DNA of 52,589 nt from an uncultured Eggerthellaceae bacterium. GTDB lineage: Bacteria > Actinomycetota > Coriobacteriia > Coriobacteriales > Eggerthellaceae. The stretch spans positions 1 to 52,589 of the forward strand of contig CAKTVK010000003.1 of the NCBI GenBank assembly GCA_934623455.1, given 5' to 3'. The first letter of the stretch is position 1; every line of letters begins with the position of its first letter. This document shows positions 40,023 to 48,756 of the stretch, piece after piece. The position numbers and the translations under genes are program-made. The notes beneath the pieces are model-generated. The model worked only from the letters and a program-made list of their open reading frames with translations, made no database searches and was not told the origin of the DNA.

Positions 40023-42038
40023 CTACTTGAACTGGCTCGGATGCTTCTCGAAGAAGTCGTAGCGCGGCGGCAAATCTTCCACGGCACGTCCGCCTGCTGC
40101 GCGCTCTTCTGCAGTGCACAGTTCCGCCAAGCTCTCGAAATCCGCATTCCAGCTGAAGAAGCGCTGCGCATCAAAACCAAGACGGTCGCAAATCTTTTGG
40201 CAGCCTCCCGGCACCACGGGATGCATCATCACCGAGCAAACCCACAGCAGATACGCACTATCAAGCAGCACTTGGCGGCGCTGTTCGGTATCGTCCGCCT
40301 GCTCCGCATCGCGAATGCCATCGGCCCAATACTTTTGTGCGTAGCGGATAAACGTATCGGAGAGCGAAACAATGGAATGCAGCTCCACCTTGTGCATGAC
40401 CTGATCGTAGTTCAGAAGTGCATCATGTGCGGCGGCCACCACGCTGGGCGTAACAGTCCCCACAGGAATAACGCCGCCAAAGTTCTTCTGCGCCTCGTAG
40501 AAACAGCTGCGCGCCAAGCGGTTGAACACGTTCGTGAGCAGCGCGCCTTCCTTCAACGCAGGGTCGGCATAACGCGTATCTTCGCGCTTTTGCGGATCGG
40601 GATCAAAAGGCTTCGGCGAGAAACCGACCGACTTCTGATCAAGACCCAGCGCAAGCCAGTGCGCGCGCAACTGTTCGGGCGTGTAGTAATTCAGCAGCTC
40701 ATCAGCCGAAGGCGGCTTAACCGCACCAGACGAAGAGGCCTTCGTCTTGCCGAACAGCACATGATGATTCGCAATTAAGCGCGTCTGACGGACCGGCGCG
40801 CCTTCGCCTTCGAAATTACCCGGCTGCAATGCCTGGAACAGTGCCGGTTGCGCCACGCCGTAGAAATACAAATTATCCTGACCGATAAACTGATAAACCT
40901 GCGCATCATCCGCGCACCAGAAATCGCGCCAGCTTTCATGCGGAAGCCCCAGCTCATCGTTGCACGCCTGCGTGAACGAAATAGGAGCCCACAGGCTTTC
41001 GGGCCAGCACCATACGGTAAGACCCTCTACCCCGTCGAACACGGGTGCTTTCACGCCCCATTCAATGTTACCCGTCATGCGGAACGGCACTAACGCCTTG
41101 CCCATACGGAAGCGAATGCCGGCAGCACTTAGCACGCCACGGGCGGCATCGCGGTCGTCAATCGAGGAAAACTCCAGCTCAAAGCTTTGCTTGCCTTTTT
41201 CTGCTGCACGATATTCATGCTGAGGCAACTGATCGGCAATTGCCAGATACTGGTCGTACAACTCATTTTTGATGTAGGTAACCGGCGCGCCCAAAAACTC
41301 GCGAATCGTCTGCGGGACAATAGCGCGCACATCAGGGTCGGCCTCAAGCTGATCGGTGTAATCGCGCAGATACTGCGTAAACGCCGGCAAATCGAAGTAC
41401 CAGTTTTCCACGGGGCGCATTTCAGGCGTGGTGCCCGAAAGCGTGGATACCGGCTTGAGCAAATCTTGCGGCTCGTACTGATGCCCCAAATCGCACTCAT
41501 CCGCATAGCCCTTCTCGGATTTGCACCCCTGAACAGGGCAAAAGCCAACAACCTGGCGGCCATTCAAGAACGTTTCCGCCTGCGCGTCGTAGAACTGCAG
41601 CGTGGACGTCTTCTTCAGCCAGCCGTTCTTGTAGAGCTGTGTCAAGAACTCGTTGCTCACGCGCTGATGCACTTCGCCCGCGTGATCCAAGCTTGAACCC
41701 TGGTAAATGGACAGCTCAACCTCGTATGCATCAAGCGTTGCCTTCTGGGCATCGTGGTTGCGACGCACGTAATCGGACAGAGTTCCTTGGAACTCCCCCG
41801 CCTCGACAAGCTTGCGGTATCCCTCCATAATGGGAGACCCAAAGCAGTCGGTGCCAGACACGAAACGCACGTTTTCCGCACCAATACGGTCCTTCAGGAA
41901 GCGCGCGAAGCAGTCGGCAGGCACAAAAACGCCACCGACATGGCCGAAATGCAGCGCTTTATTGCCATACGGCATTCCTGCGGTCACCACCGCACGTGCG
42001 GGCCACGGCTTTGAGTTTTCGCTGGTAAACAGTGCCAT
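40023..42038 (-). CDS. metG: Methionyl-tRNA synthetase (divergent KMSKS)
   Basis: The predicted protein has 671 aa with AAAAGGATAG before the ATG. It charges initiator and elongator tRNA-Met. The catalytic fold opens with VVTAGMPYGNKALHFGHVGG (HIGH-type HFGH), a zinc-knuckle-like CPVQGC...C-LGH segment near residue 160-180, the tRNA acceptor block NWYFDLPAF, and the methionine pocket region ESLWAPISFTQAC. The KMSKS loop is unusual, FGKTKASSSGAV near residue 430, so only the lysine framework is kept. The C-terminal helical anticodon domain ends near 640, with no tRNA-binding Trbp111 domain. It follows rho by 95 bp on the same strand. Confidence 0.85.
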   Translation of the reverse strand: MALFTSENSKPWPARAVVTAGMPYGNKALHFGHVGGVFVPADCFARFLKDRIGAENVRFVSGTDCFGSPIMEGYRKLVEAGEFQGTLSDYVRRNHDAQKATLDAYEVELSIYQGSSLDHAGEVHQRVSNEFLTQLYKNGWLKKTSTLQFYDAQAETFLNGRQVVGFCPVQGCKSEKGYADECDLGHQYEPQDLLKPVSTLSGTTPEMRPVENWYFDLPAFTQYLRDYTDQLEADPDVRAIVPQTIREFLGAPVTYIKNELYDQYLAIADQLPQHEYRAAEKGKQSFELEFSSIDDRDAARGVLSAAGIRFRMGKALVPFRMTGNIEWGVKAPVFDGVEGLTVWCWPESLWAPISFTQACNDELGLPHESWRDFWCADDAQVYQFIGQDNLYFYGVAQPALFQALQPGNFEGEGAPVRQTRLIANHHVLFGKTKASSSGAVKPPSADELLNYYTPEQLRAHWLALGLDQKSVGFSPKPFDPDPQKREDTRYADPALKEGALLTNVFNRLARSCFYEAQKNFGGVIPVGTVTPSVVAAAHDALLNYDQVMHKVELHSIVSLSDTFIRYAQKYWADGIRDAEQADDTEQRRQVLLDSAYLLWVCSVMMHPVVPGGCQKICDRLGFDAQRFFSWNADFESLAELCTAEERAAGGRAVEDLPPRYDFFEKHPSQFK

Positions 42039-42133
42039 ATTCTATCCTTTTACCCGGTATCCAGTTCTTACCTGGTCATTCGAATCAGCGGACCAACGCG
42101 CATACACGCGCGCTGACCCGCCCCTTATTCAAC

Positions 42134-44581
42134 TTACAGATCCAAGCTGTCCTGCTTCGAGGAATTTTGCGCCTTACGGGCAAAACGAATAAGGAATTCT
42201 TGGTTCGTTTCAGTTTGCTTGATGGATTTTACCAAAGTATCCATCGCACGCTCCGTATTGTTCAAGTTTGCAAGAACACGGCGCACTGCCCAGATAAGCG
42301 GCGCCTCTTGCGGGTCAAGCAACAGCTCTTCCTTACGCGTGCCCGACGTAATGGGATCAATCGCAGGGAAGATACGCTTGTCGGCCAACGTGCGGTCAAG
42401 CCTGAGCTCCATGTTGCCCGTACCCTTGAACTCCTCGAAGATAACTTCGTCCATCTTGGAACCGGTATCAACCAGCGCCGTGCCCAAAATAGTCAAGCTG
42501 CCGCCGTTTTCAATGTTGCGGGCGGCGCCCAAGAAACGTTTCGGCGGATACAGAGCGCTTGAATCGACACCGCCGGACAAGATACGGCCCGAAGCAGGCG
42601 TGCCCATGTTGTAAGCGCGCGCCAAACGCGTGATGGAGTCCAGCAGGATTACTACATCGCGCCCCTGCTCTACCAGGCGTTTTGCACGTTCAATAACAAG
42701 CTCTGCCACGGCAATATGGTTTTCGCACGGCTTATCGAACGTGGAGGAAATAACTTCGCCCTTGATAGAGCGCTCCATATCGGTCACTTCTTCGGGGCGC
42801 TCATCTACCAGAAGGCACATCAGGTGAACTTCGGGGTTGTTCGCAGAAATCGCAGCAGCAATGTCCTTGAGGACCGTGGTCTTGCCCGCTTTCGGCGGAG
42901 ACACAATCAAACCGCGCTGGCCCTTGCCAATGGGCGAAACCAAATCGATGACGCGCGCCGTGGTGGTGCTCTTACCGTGTTCCATGATTAAGCGCTCATC
43001 GGGGTAAATCGGCGTCAAATCGGCAAAGCGAACGCGTCCTCCCAGTTCATCGGCGGGAGTATCGTTCACGCTAATGACTTTCTGGATGGCGGCATACTTC
43101 TCGTTTCCCTGCGCGGGGCGCGTCAAGCCCACCACGTAATCGCCTTTACGCAGGCCGTTGCGGCGGATGATGGAAAGGCTCACGTACGCATCGCCTTCGC
43201 TGGGCAGATAGCCCTTAGCGCGCAAGAAGCCATAACCATCGTTCATGATGTCCAGAATACCGGTGACCTCAATAATGCCCTCGGCCTTGCAGAGCGCCTC
43301 GAACACGACATCAACCAGCTCGGCCTTGCGATAGCCCGATGCGTCAATGCTGTACTCAGCAGCCTTTTCACGCAGGTCGCCCACTTTCATCTCAGCAAGT
43401 TCATCACGAGAAATGCTGGGCAAAACTTCGCGGCTGCCATGTTGACGACGCTGGCGGCGGTGGTCGCGATCAAACGATCCCTTGTTGTTGGCCTTGTTCT
43501 GGCTTTGCTGATTTTGCTGGTTTTGGCCGTTGCCCTTATCGGAGGAACCTTGGTTTTGGTTCTGATTTTGATTCTGCTTCGGGCGTTTTTTGTTGTTGTT
43601 GCCGTTGCGCTCGTTGTTGCGCTCGCGACGCACGCGATTCGGAGTTGCCGGTTCAGGGGAACCTTCTGCAGCCGAGGCCCCTGCGGACGCTTCAATCAGA
43701 ACCCCGGAAGCAGCGCTTTGAGGGGCATCCGTCACCAGTACTTCAACGGAAAGAACTTCTGCAGCAGAAGCACCATTACCCTTAGAGGATTGACCTGCGG
43801 GAAGAGAAGGATCTGCCAATGTTTCCGTGGCAATCACGTCTGCATCGGAGCTGAACTCAATAGGAGCAAGTGACGCAGCATCGGAAGAAGACGCAGCTGC
43901 TTTCGCGCGGGACGCAGCCGGCTTTCGCGTGCCAGAACGAGCGCCAGAAGCCGCAGAAGCCGCTTTCGTGCGTGTGCGGGTGCGCGGCGTACGGTCAGGG
44001 GTCTCGGACGTGTTTGCGGCCTTCTCGGGCGCTGCAGCAGATGCAGCGTTGGCTCCAACGGTAGCAGATGCGCTTGCGGCGGCATCGCTTGCCGCCTCAG
44101 ATGCAGTTTCCGCTGCAACCGGGCTCTCTGCTTCAGCAAGGGCAGGCTTGCGGCGCGTGCGCGTGGCGGTCGTCTTGCGAGCCGCCGATTTCTTGGGGGC
44201 TGTGGATGCGGCCTCTCCCACCGATTCCGCAGGCGCAGCAGGTGCAGGCGTTTCCGTTGCAGATGCTTTCACCGCAGATTCAGAACCTGCAATAGCAGCC
44301 GTCTTATCAGGGGTTTTCTTTGCAGCAGTCGTGCGCTTACGCGTTGCTGGTTTCTTGACAGCGGGAGCACCCTCTTCCGAAGCTACTGCAGCAACGTTTG
44401 CCGCAACAGCTTCCCCTGCGGAAGCGCCGTCGCTTGCATCGGCAGCGTCGGCAGCAGGTGCCGCTTTCTTACGCGTTGTAGCACGCTTGGGCTTCACCGG
44501 CGCGGACTCAGGCGCGGATGCAGCAGACGCTGCATCCGCAGGAATAGATTCGGGTACGGCAGTTTCGAGTTCGTCACTCAT
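42134..44581 (-). CDS. rho: Transcription termination factor Rho with a long disordered N-terminal extension
   Basis: The predicted protein has 815 aa, about twice E. coli Rho. Residues about 1-310 are Ala/Glu/Thr/Lys-rich with scattered RKKAA and TRKR words. Residues about 310-380 are Asn/Gln-rich with QNQNQNQNQG, QNQQNQQSQN and RDHRRQRRQHGSRE. From 385 the classical protein begins: the N-terminal helix bundle, cold-shock RNA domain (ILDIMNDGYGFLRAKGYLPS), Walker A PPKAGKTT near 566, LLVDERPEEVTDM, the Q-loop/R-loop region LLDSITRLARAYN and GGVDSSALYPPKRFLGAARN. It starts immediately after the transaldolase stop (TAAATG), so translation is coupled. The RNA helicase core is complete. Confidence 0.95.
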   Translation of the reverse strand: MSDELETAVPESIPADAASAASAPESAPVKPKRATTRKKAAPAADAADASDGASAGEAVAANVAAVASEEGAPAVKKPATRKRTTAAKKTPDKTAAIAGSESAVKASATETPAPAAPAESVGEAASTAPKKSAARKTTATRTRRKPALAEAESPVAAETASEAASDAAASASATVGANAASAAAPEKAANTSETPDRTPRTRTRTKAASAASGARSGTRKPAASRAKAAASSSDAASLAPIEFSSDADVIATETLADPSLPAGQSSKGNGASAAEVLSVEVLVTDAPQSAASGVLIEASAGASAAEGSPEPATPNRVRRERNNERNGNNNKKRPKQNQNQNQNQGSSDKGNGQNQQNQQSQNKANNKGSFDRDHRRQRRQHGSREVLPSISRDELAEMKVGDLREKAAEYSIDASGYRKAELVDVVFEALCKAEGIIEVTGILDIMNDGYGFLRAKGYLPSEGDAYVSLSIIRRNGLRKGDYVVGLTRPAQGNEKYAAIQKVISVNDTPADELGGRVRFADLTPIYPDERLIMEHGKSTTTARVIDLVSPIGKGQRGLIVSPPKAGKTTVLKDIAAAISANNPEVHLMCLLVDERPEEVTDMERSIKGEVISSTFDKPCENHIAVAELVIERAKRLVEQGRDVVILLDSITRLARAYNMGTPASGRILSGGVDSSALYPPKRFLGAARNIENGGSLTILGTALVDTGSKMDEVIFEEFKGTGNMELRLDRTLADKRIFPAIDPITSGTRKEELLLDPQEAPLIWAVRRVLANLNNTERAMDTLVKSIKQTETNQEFLIRFARKAQNSSKQDSLDL

Positions 44582-45268
44582 TTATGCGTTCTGCACTTTC
44601 TCCCAGTCCTTCATGAACGACTCCAGGCCGCGATCAGTCAAAGGATGCTTCACCATCTTCTGCAGAACACCGAACGGAACGGTCGCAATATCCGCACCCA
44701 TCAGGGCACATTGCGTCACGTGGTTGGCGCTGCGCACCGAGGCGGCAATGATTTCAATCTGCTCACCATTTACCGTGTTGCCGGTGAAATCGTAGTTGTT
44801 GATGGCAGTCACAATGTTCTCGACTTCAGCCAGGCCATCTTGAGAAATGTCGTCGAAACGACCGATGAACGGGCTAATGTAGCGAGCGCCAGCACGAGCG
44901 GCCAGCAATGCCTGAGGAACGCTGAAGCACAGGGTCATGTTCACGCGAACGCCCTGATCGGCCAAGGCGCGCGTAGCAGCCAGACCTTCGACCATGGTCG
45001 GAATCTTCACCACGATGTTGGGAGCAATCTCTGCCAGCTGCAGGCCATCGCGCACAATTTCGTCGCGCGTCATGGCAACGCTTTCGGCAGAAACGGGGCA
45101 ATCCGGGCCAACAATCTCGCAGATGCGCTTCATGTGATTGTTGAAGTCACTCAGCTTACCGCCAATTTTCGCGTACAGCGACGGATTCGTGGTCACGCCC
45201 GCCAGCGCGCCCCAGCTTGCTGCCTCTTCGATTTCAGCTAAATCGGCAGTGTCCAGAAAAAACTTCAC
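44582..45268 (-). CDS. tal: Transaldolase / fructose-6-phosphate aldolase-like protein
   Basis: The predicted protein has 228 aa, the short (type 3B) transaldolase form. It begins MKFFLDTADLAEIEEA, continues GVTTNPSLYAK, has the Schiff-base lysine in NIVVKIPTMVEGL near residue 86, and later ARYISPFIGRFDD and the C-terminal FGVLQKMVKHPLTDRGLESF. It would act in the non-oxidative pentose phosphate pathway; fructose-6-phosphate aldolase activity is an alternative for this short form. GTG 45268 has a strong AAGGAGGA site. It is the first gene of a tal-rho-metG unit. Confidence 0.93.
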   Translation of the reverse strand: MKFFLDTADLAEIEEAASWGALAGVTTNPSLYAKIGGKLSDFNNHMKRICEIVGPDCPVSAESVAMTRDEIVRDGLQLAEIAPNIVVKIPTMVEGLAATRALADQGVRVNMTLCFSVPQALLAARAGARYISPFIGRFDDISQDGLAEVENIVTAINNYDFTGNTVNGEQIEIIAASVRSANHVTQCALMGADIATVPFGVLQKMVKHPLTDRGLESFMKDWEKVQNA

Positions 45269-45707
45269 GGTTCCTCCTTGAAAAGCTTGCTACAGATTTT
45301 CGTTCGCCAGAACACACTTCAGCTTTATTCTTGCAGAGAATTTCGATGGAAGAAGAGCCCGAAGTGGGCGAACTATGGATATTTACTTATAGTAACGCAA
45401 AACAAGCTGAATGCAGGAGAAATTTTCTCAAAGAAGGGCTTCATCACGAGAAAAGCTGCGTTGCTATCGCGGCAGAGCCGCAAAATGGACAGTGCGCAGC
45501 GCGTTGTCACGCGCCCCTTCATTGCCGCGCAAGCACCGGCAGGGCATGCACGGCAAGCGCCGCAGCAGCTGCCTCTCACCAAAAAAGCCGCCTCGCTTGC
45601 GCGCGAGACGGCTTCAAAATCGGATTTGTGGTGCAAAAGAAACTCAAGGATTGCGTGCCATGCCCTTGATGCGTTCGTCTTGCATGGCACGCGGAATCCG
45701 CAAAAGC
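45269..45707. other. Intergenic region between acsB and tal
   Basis: There are 439 bases without a supportable gene. It contains the terminator of the CODH/ACS operon at 45581-45614. The part next to tal is AT-richer and has a TATAAG word near 45395 on the minus strand, with no good -35. Short frames through the region have no ribosome sites. Confidence 0.5.
45581..45614 (-). terminator. Rho-independent terminator of the cooS-cooC-acsB operon
   Basis: On the minus strand AAGCCGTCTCGC pairs with GCGAGGCGGCTT (one G-U) over a six-base loop and leads into TTTTTT. It lies about 95 bases after the acsB stop. Confidence 0.88.
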
Positions 45708-47846
45708 CTACAGAAGCGGCTCCATACCCAAAACGGGATGATTCTTTGCGGTCAGAACTTCGTACAGCTCAGCGGGGTCGCCCGGATCCTGCATGTCGTT
45801 CTCGTCGGGAATCATGTCAATGTAGTTGTCAATACCGTAGAGCTCTTTAGCCGTGGCGTTGATCTTGTCGGCCAACTGCTCCTTCAAAGAAGCAGGCATC
45901 CACACAACGCGAGCAATGCCGCCTTCGGCCTTCAGGAACTTCTTGGAGGCAATGAAGTGCTTGCCATGGCCCATGTAGCCCGGGGTCTGCACGCCGCCGC
46001 CGGTCATGGAAGCCATTTCGGAGAACGTCATGCCCAAGGGAGTCATGCCCACGTGATCACGCGTGGTGATAACGAAACCGCTGGTCATAGGCTCAATACC
46101 GCAAATGCACTCGAAGCAACCACAGGAAGTCATGGGGTCTTCCAGGATAGAGTACAGCGAAACCTGCTCAAGTGCGCCGTTGGAGTACTTGCGAACAGCG
46201 TCGTTAACGTCTTCGTAGGCGCCAATACGCTCGTCAATGCACTTCTCATGAGGAACAATCTGGCACGGACCGTTGGGATCCAGCTCGTTGGATGCCTTCG
46301 CGTCAAGCCAGGACACCGCGCCGCACAGACCCAAGCGCTCGGGCGTGACGATGCATACGTGGCTGGGGCTGAAGGACTGGCACAGAATGCAGGTGTAGAA
46401 GTTCTCCACCGTTTCGTCGGTCAGGCTGCCCAGACGCTCGTCACGTGCATCGAACACGGTGTTCGCGTAAGCGCGCAGCTCTTTGCACTTCTCGGGCTCG
46501 GTGTAAATGCGCACCTGCGCTTTTTCGATAATGGCATCGTGGTCGCCCTTGATCTTGGCGTACAGAATCTCGCCCAAGTGCTTCAAACGGAAACCGGCCT
46601 CGTAGTCGTCCTTGCTCACGCGGATGCGGATCATGTCGCGCTGACCGGTGTGCATAACGCCGCTTGCGCAGTTCAAGTATGCGTGGATCTTGCGCTCGAA
46701 TACGGAAGCGAAGTCGGGGGAAACGTTCTTGCCGCCCACTTCCACGATGAACGCAGCGTTCATCTTGGTGCCCGCGGGAACGTCGTCGAAATCGGGGCCT
46801 TCAACGATAATGGAGTGATCGTCGATTTCCTTAGCGTCCTTGATCTCAACAAGCTCGAAGCAGTCCAGGCGGGAGCCGTCGATTTCAACCTGCATGTCGG
46901 GACGGCGGATGATTTCGCCTTCGAATGCGGTGGAGTACGCAACGGGGATGTCGATCTTCGTAATCTTGATGTGGATGTCGCGTGCTTCCAAAGACGTCTC
47001 GATGAATGCCTTCGTGTTAGGCTGCAGCAAGATGGTCTTCGGAATGGGGCGAATGTAGTTCATGTCGTTCGTGATAACCGGGAAGCCCATGGCCACAGCG
47101 CCCGCGCCGAATGCCAACGTGCGGTCGTTCACCGGGGCAAATGCGTTCACGAAAGCGTGCAGACGCACATACGTGTACTCCATGAAGCCGTCCCAGTCGC
47201 CACCTTCGATGGCACCAAAGATCATAGCAGCGCGCACGCAGAAGGAAACAACGTGGCTAACCGCCCAGATGTCGGGGCCAACGCCTACGACGCGAACATG
47301 GAAGCCCAGCTCAATGCCCATGCGCTCGGCCTGGTCAATAATGTCACCCACCAAGAACACGAAGATGCCGCGCTCCTGATAACCGCGAATCAAGTCGCAT
47401 GCTTCCTTGTCGGAGGGAGCAGGATCGATGATAACAACGAAGCCCGGAATGTCGTTGGTAACCAACGGCACGCCCAGCTCACGCACTTCAGCGTCGGAGA
47501 AGTGACCGTGATACTTCGTGCCCTCGTACGGCGTGGGGTTGTTCACGTACTTCACGGCTTCGATGATTTCACCAGCCATAGCGGTACCGATGCCGGACTT
47601 GAAGATGGACTCGGTGCGCTGATTGCGCGTGCTCATGGCGTTGATGGTTGCCAGAGCGGTCTTGAGGTCCTTCAGCTTGAGAACTTTCTGCCCCGCGTAA
47701 GCCAGCTGGCACGACATGTTGTATGCGGTGTCAGGCATCTGCATAGGGGCGTCTTCACCATACTCAGCGATAGCTGCATCTACTGCCTTGGTGGCAACAG
47801 AGAAGATATCGTTGGAGCCATGGAAAATCCTGTCAAAAAATTTCAT
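45708..47846 (-). CDS. acsB: CO-methylating acetyl-CoA synthase (CODH/ACS beta/alpha subunit)
   Basis: The predicted protein has 712 aa, normal for AcsB. It joins a methyl group, CO and CoA into acetyl-CoA at the nickel-iron A-cluster. The N-terminal domain that contacts CODH is present (IFHGSNDIFSVATKAVDAAI). A-cluster ligands are in YTCILCQSFSPSHVC and LGLCGAVSW (about residues 480-510) and the Ni-binding CGC-type motif in TSCGCFECICG near 575. The ending around GYMGHGKHFIASKKFL is typical. It lies third in the operon, 30 bp after cooC. Corrinoid protein genes (acsC, acsD) and methyltransferase acsE are not in this window. Confidence 0.96.
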   Translation of the reverse strand: MKFFDRIFHGSNDIFSVATKAVDAAIAEYGEDAPMQMPDTAYNMSCQLAYAGQKVLKLKDLKTALATINAMSTRNQRTESIFKSGIGTAMAGEIIEAVKYVNNPTPYEGTKYHGHFSDAEVRELGVPLVTNDIPGFVVIIDPAPSDKEACDLIRGYQERGIFVFLVGDIIDQAERMGIELGFHVRVVGVGPDIWAVSHVVSFCVRAAMIFGAIEGGDWDGFMEYTYVRLHAFVNAFAPVNDRTLAFGAGAVAMGFPVITNDMNYIRPIPKTILLQPNTKAFIETSLEARDIHIKITKIDIPVAYSTAFEGEIIRRPDMQVEIDGSRLDCFELVEIKDAKEIDDHSIIVEGPDFDDVPAGTKMNAAFIVEVGGKNVSPDFASVFERKIHAYLNCASGVMHTGQRDMIRIRVSKDDYEAGFRLKHLGEILYAKIKGDHDAIIEKAQVRIYTEPEKCKELRAYANTVFDARDERLGSLTDETVENFYTCILCQSFSPSHVCIVTPERLGLCGAVSWLDAKASNELDPNGPCQIVPHEKCIDERIGAYEDVNDAVRKYSNGALEQVSLYSILEDPMTSCGCFECICGIEPMTSGFVITTRDHVGMTPLGMTFSEMASMTGGGVQTPGYMGHGKHFIASKKFLKAEGGIARVVWMPASLKEQLADKINATAKELYGIDNYIDMIPDENDMQDPGDPAELYEVLTAKNHPVLGMEPLL

Positions 47847-47876
47847 ATGATTTCCTTTGCTATCAATCTATGCAAT

Positions 47877-48641
47877 CTATGCGTTTTCCATACGTTGCTT
47901 AATGCGCCTGACCTCTTCTACGAGTTCAGGGCTGTAATCGAAGGGTGACTCACCGTTGCGATCGGCATCGATGACATCGCTCGAATACGGAAGGAATCCC
48001 AGCAGAGCATCTTCGGGAATATGCGCGCGCAGATACTCTCTGTCTTCGTCGCTACGAACTTTGTTGGCAACAACGTTGACCTTCGTAACGCCGATATCTG
48101 CCGCAAGCTGCTTGACTTTCTCGTACGTCTGGATGCTGCGGGCACCCGGCTCAACAACAACGATGAACTGGTCCATGTTGGCAGCTGTGCCGCGAGCTAA
48201 ATGCTCCAGACCAGCTTCCATGTCCATAATCACCACGTCGTCTTTACGATACGTCAAGCTTGAAAGAATGGACTTGATCATGACATGCTCGGGGCACACA
48301 CACCCCGCACCGCCCGTTTCAACGGTTCCCATGACCAGCAGCTTCACGCCATTGCGCTCGTGAGCATACGTGTCGGGAATATCGCTGACCTGGGGGTTTA
48401 GCTTGAAGAACTTGTTAGCATCGTTTGCACCCGTGCGCTCTTCCACCAGCTTGCGCATTTTGGAGATAGGCGTAATGCTGTTTACTTCCTCCATGGAAAA
48501 GCCCAGCGCCAAACCAAGGTTGGCATCGGGATCAACGTCAACAGCAAGAACGGGACGTCCCTCCTGCGCGTACATGCGCGCAAGGGTTGACGATAACGTG
48601 GTCTTGCCCACGCCGCCTTTACCTGTGATCGCTACCTTCAT
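47877..48641 (-). CDS. cooC: CO dehydrogenase nickel-insertion ATPase CooC/AcsF-type
   Basis: The predicted protein has 254 aa. This MinD/ParA-type ATPase matures the nickel centres of CODH or ACS. Motifs: deviant Walker A KGGVGKTT at residues 8-15, VDVDPDANLGLALG, the CxC metal site at the dimer interface in GAGCVCPEHVM near residue 113, and Walker B VVIMDMEAGLEHLARGTA. ATG 48641 follows GAAGGAAG at six bases, and an upstream in-frame start is less well placed. It sits between cooS and acsB, so it may serve both. Confidence 0.94.
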   Translation of the reverse strand: MKVAITGKGGVGKTTLSSTLARMYAQEGRPVLAVDVDPDANLGLALGFSMEEVNSITPISKMRKLVEERTGANDANKFFKLNPQVSDIPDTYAHERNGVKLLVMGTVETGGAGCVCPEHVMIKSILSSLTYRKDDVVIMDMEAGLEHLARGTAANMDQFIVVVEPGARSIQTYEKVKQLAADIGVTKVNVVANKVRSDEDREYLRAHIPEDALLGFLPYSSDVIDADRNGESPFDYSPELVEEVRRIKQRMENA

Positions 48642-48756
48642 AATCGCTTCCTTCAATGCTTCCTTCGTGCTTTACTTACTTTTAGTCGCGTACTTTGCAT
48701 CTTGCACTCGTGCTCGCACGCGCCTTCGCGCTTCGCGCCCTTCGATACGTTGGCTC

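Noticed and set aside
45411..47948. An 845-codon open frame on the plus strand
   Set aside because: Antisense of acsB, with no ribosome site and no family features.
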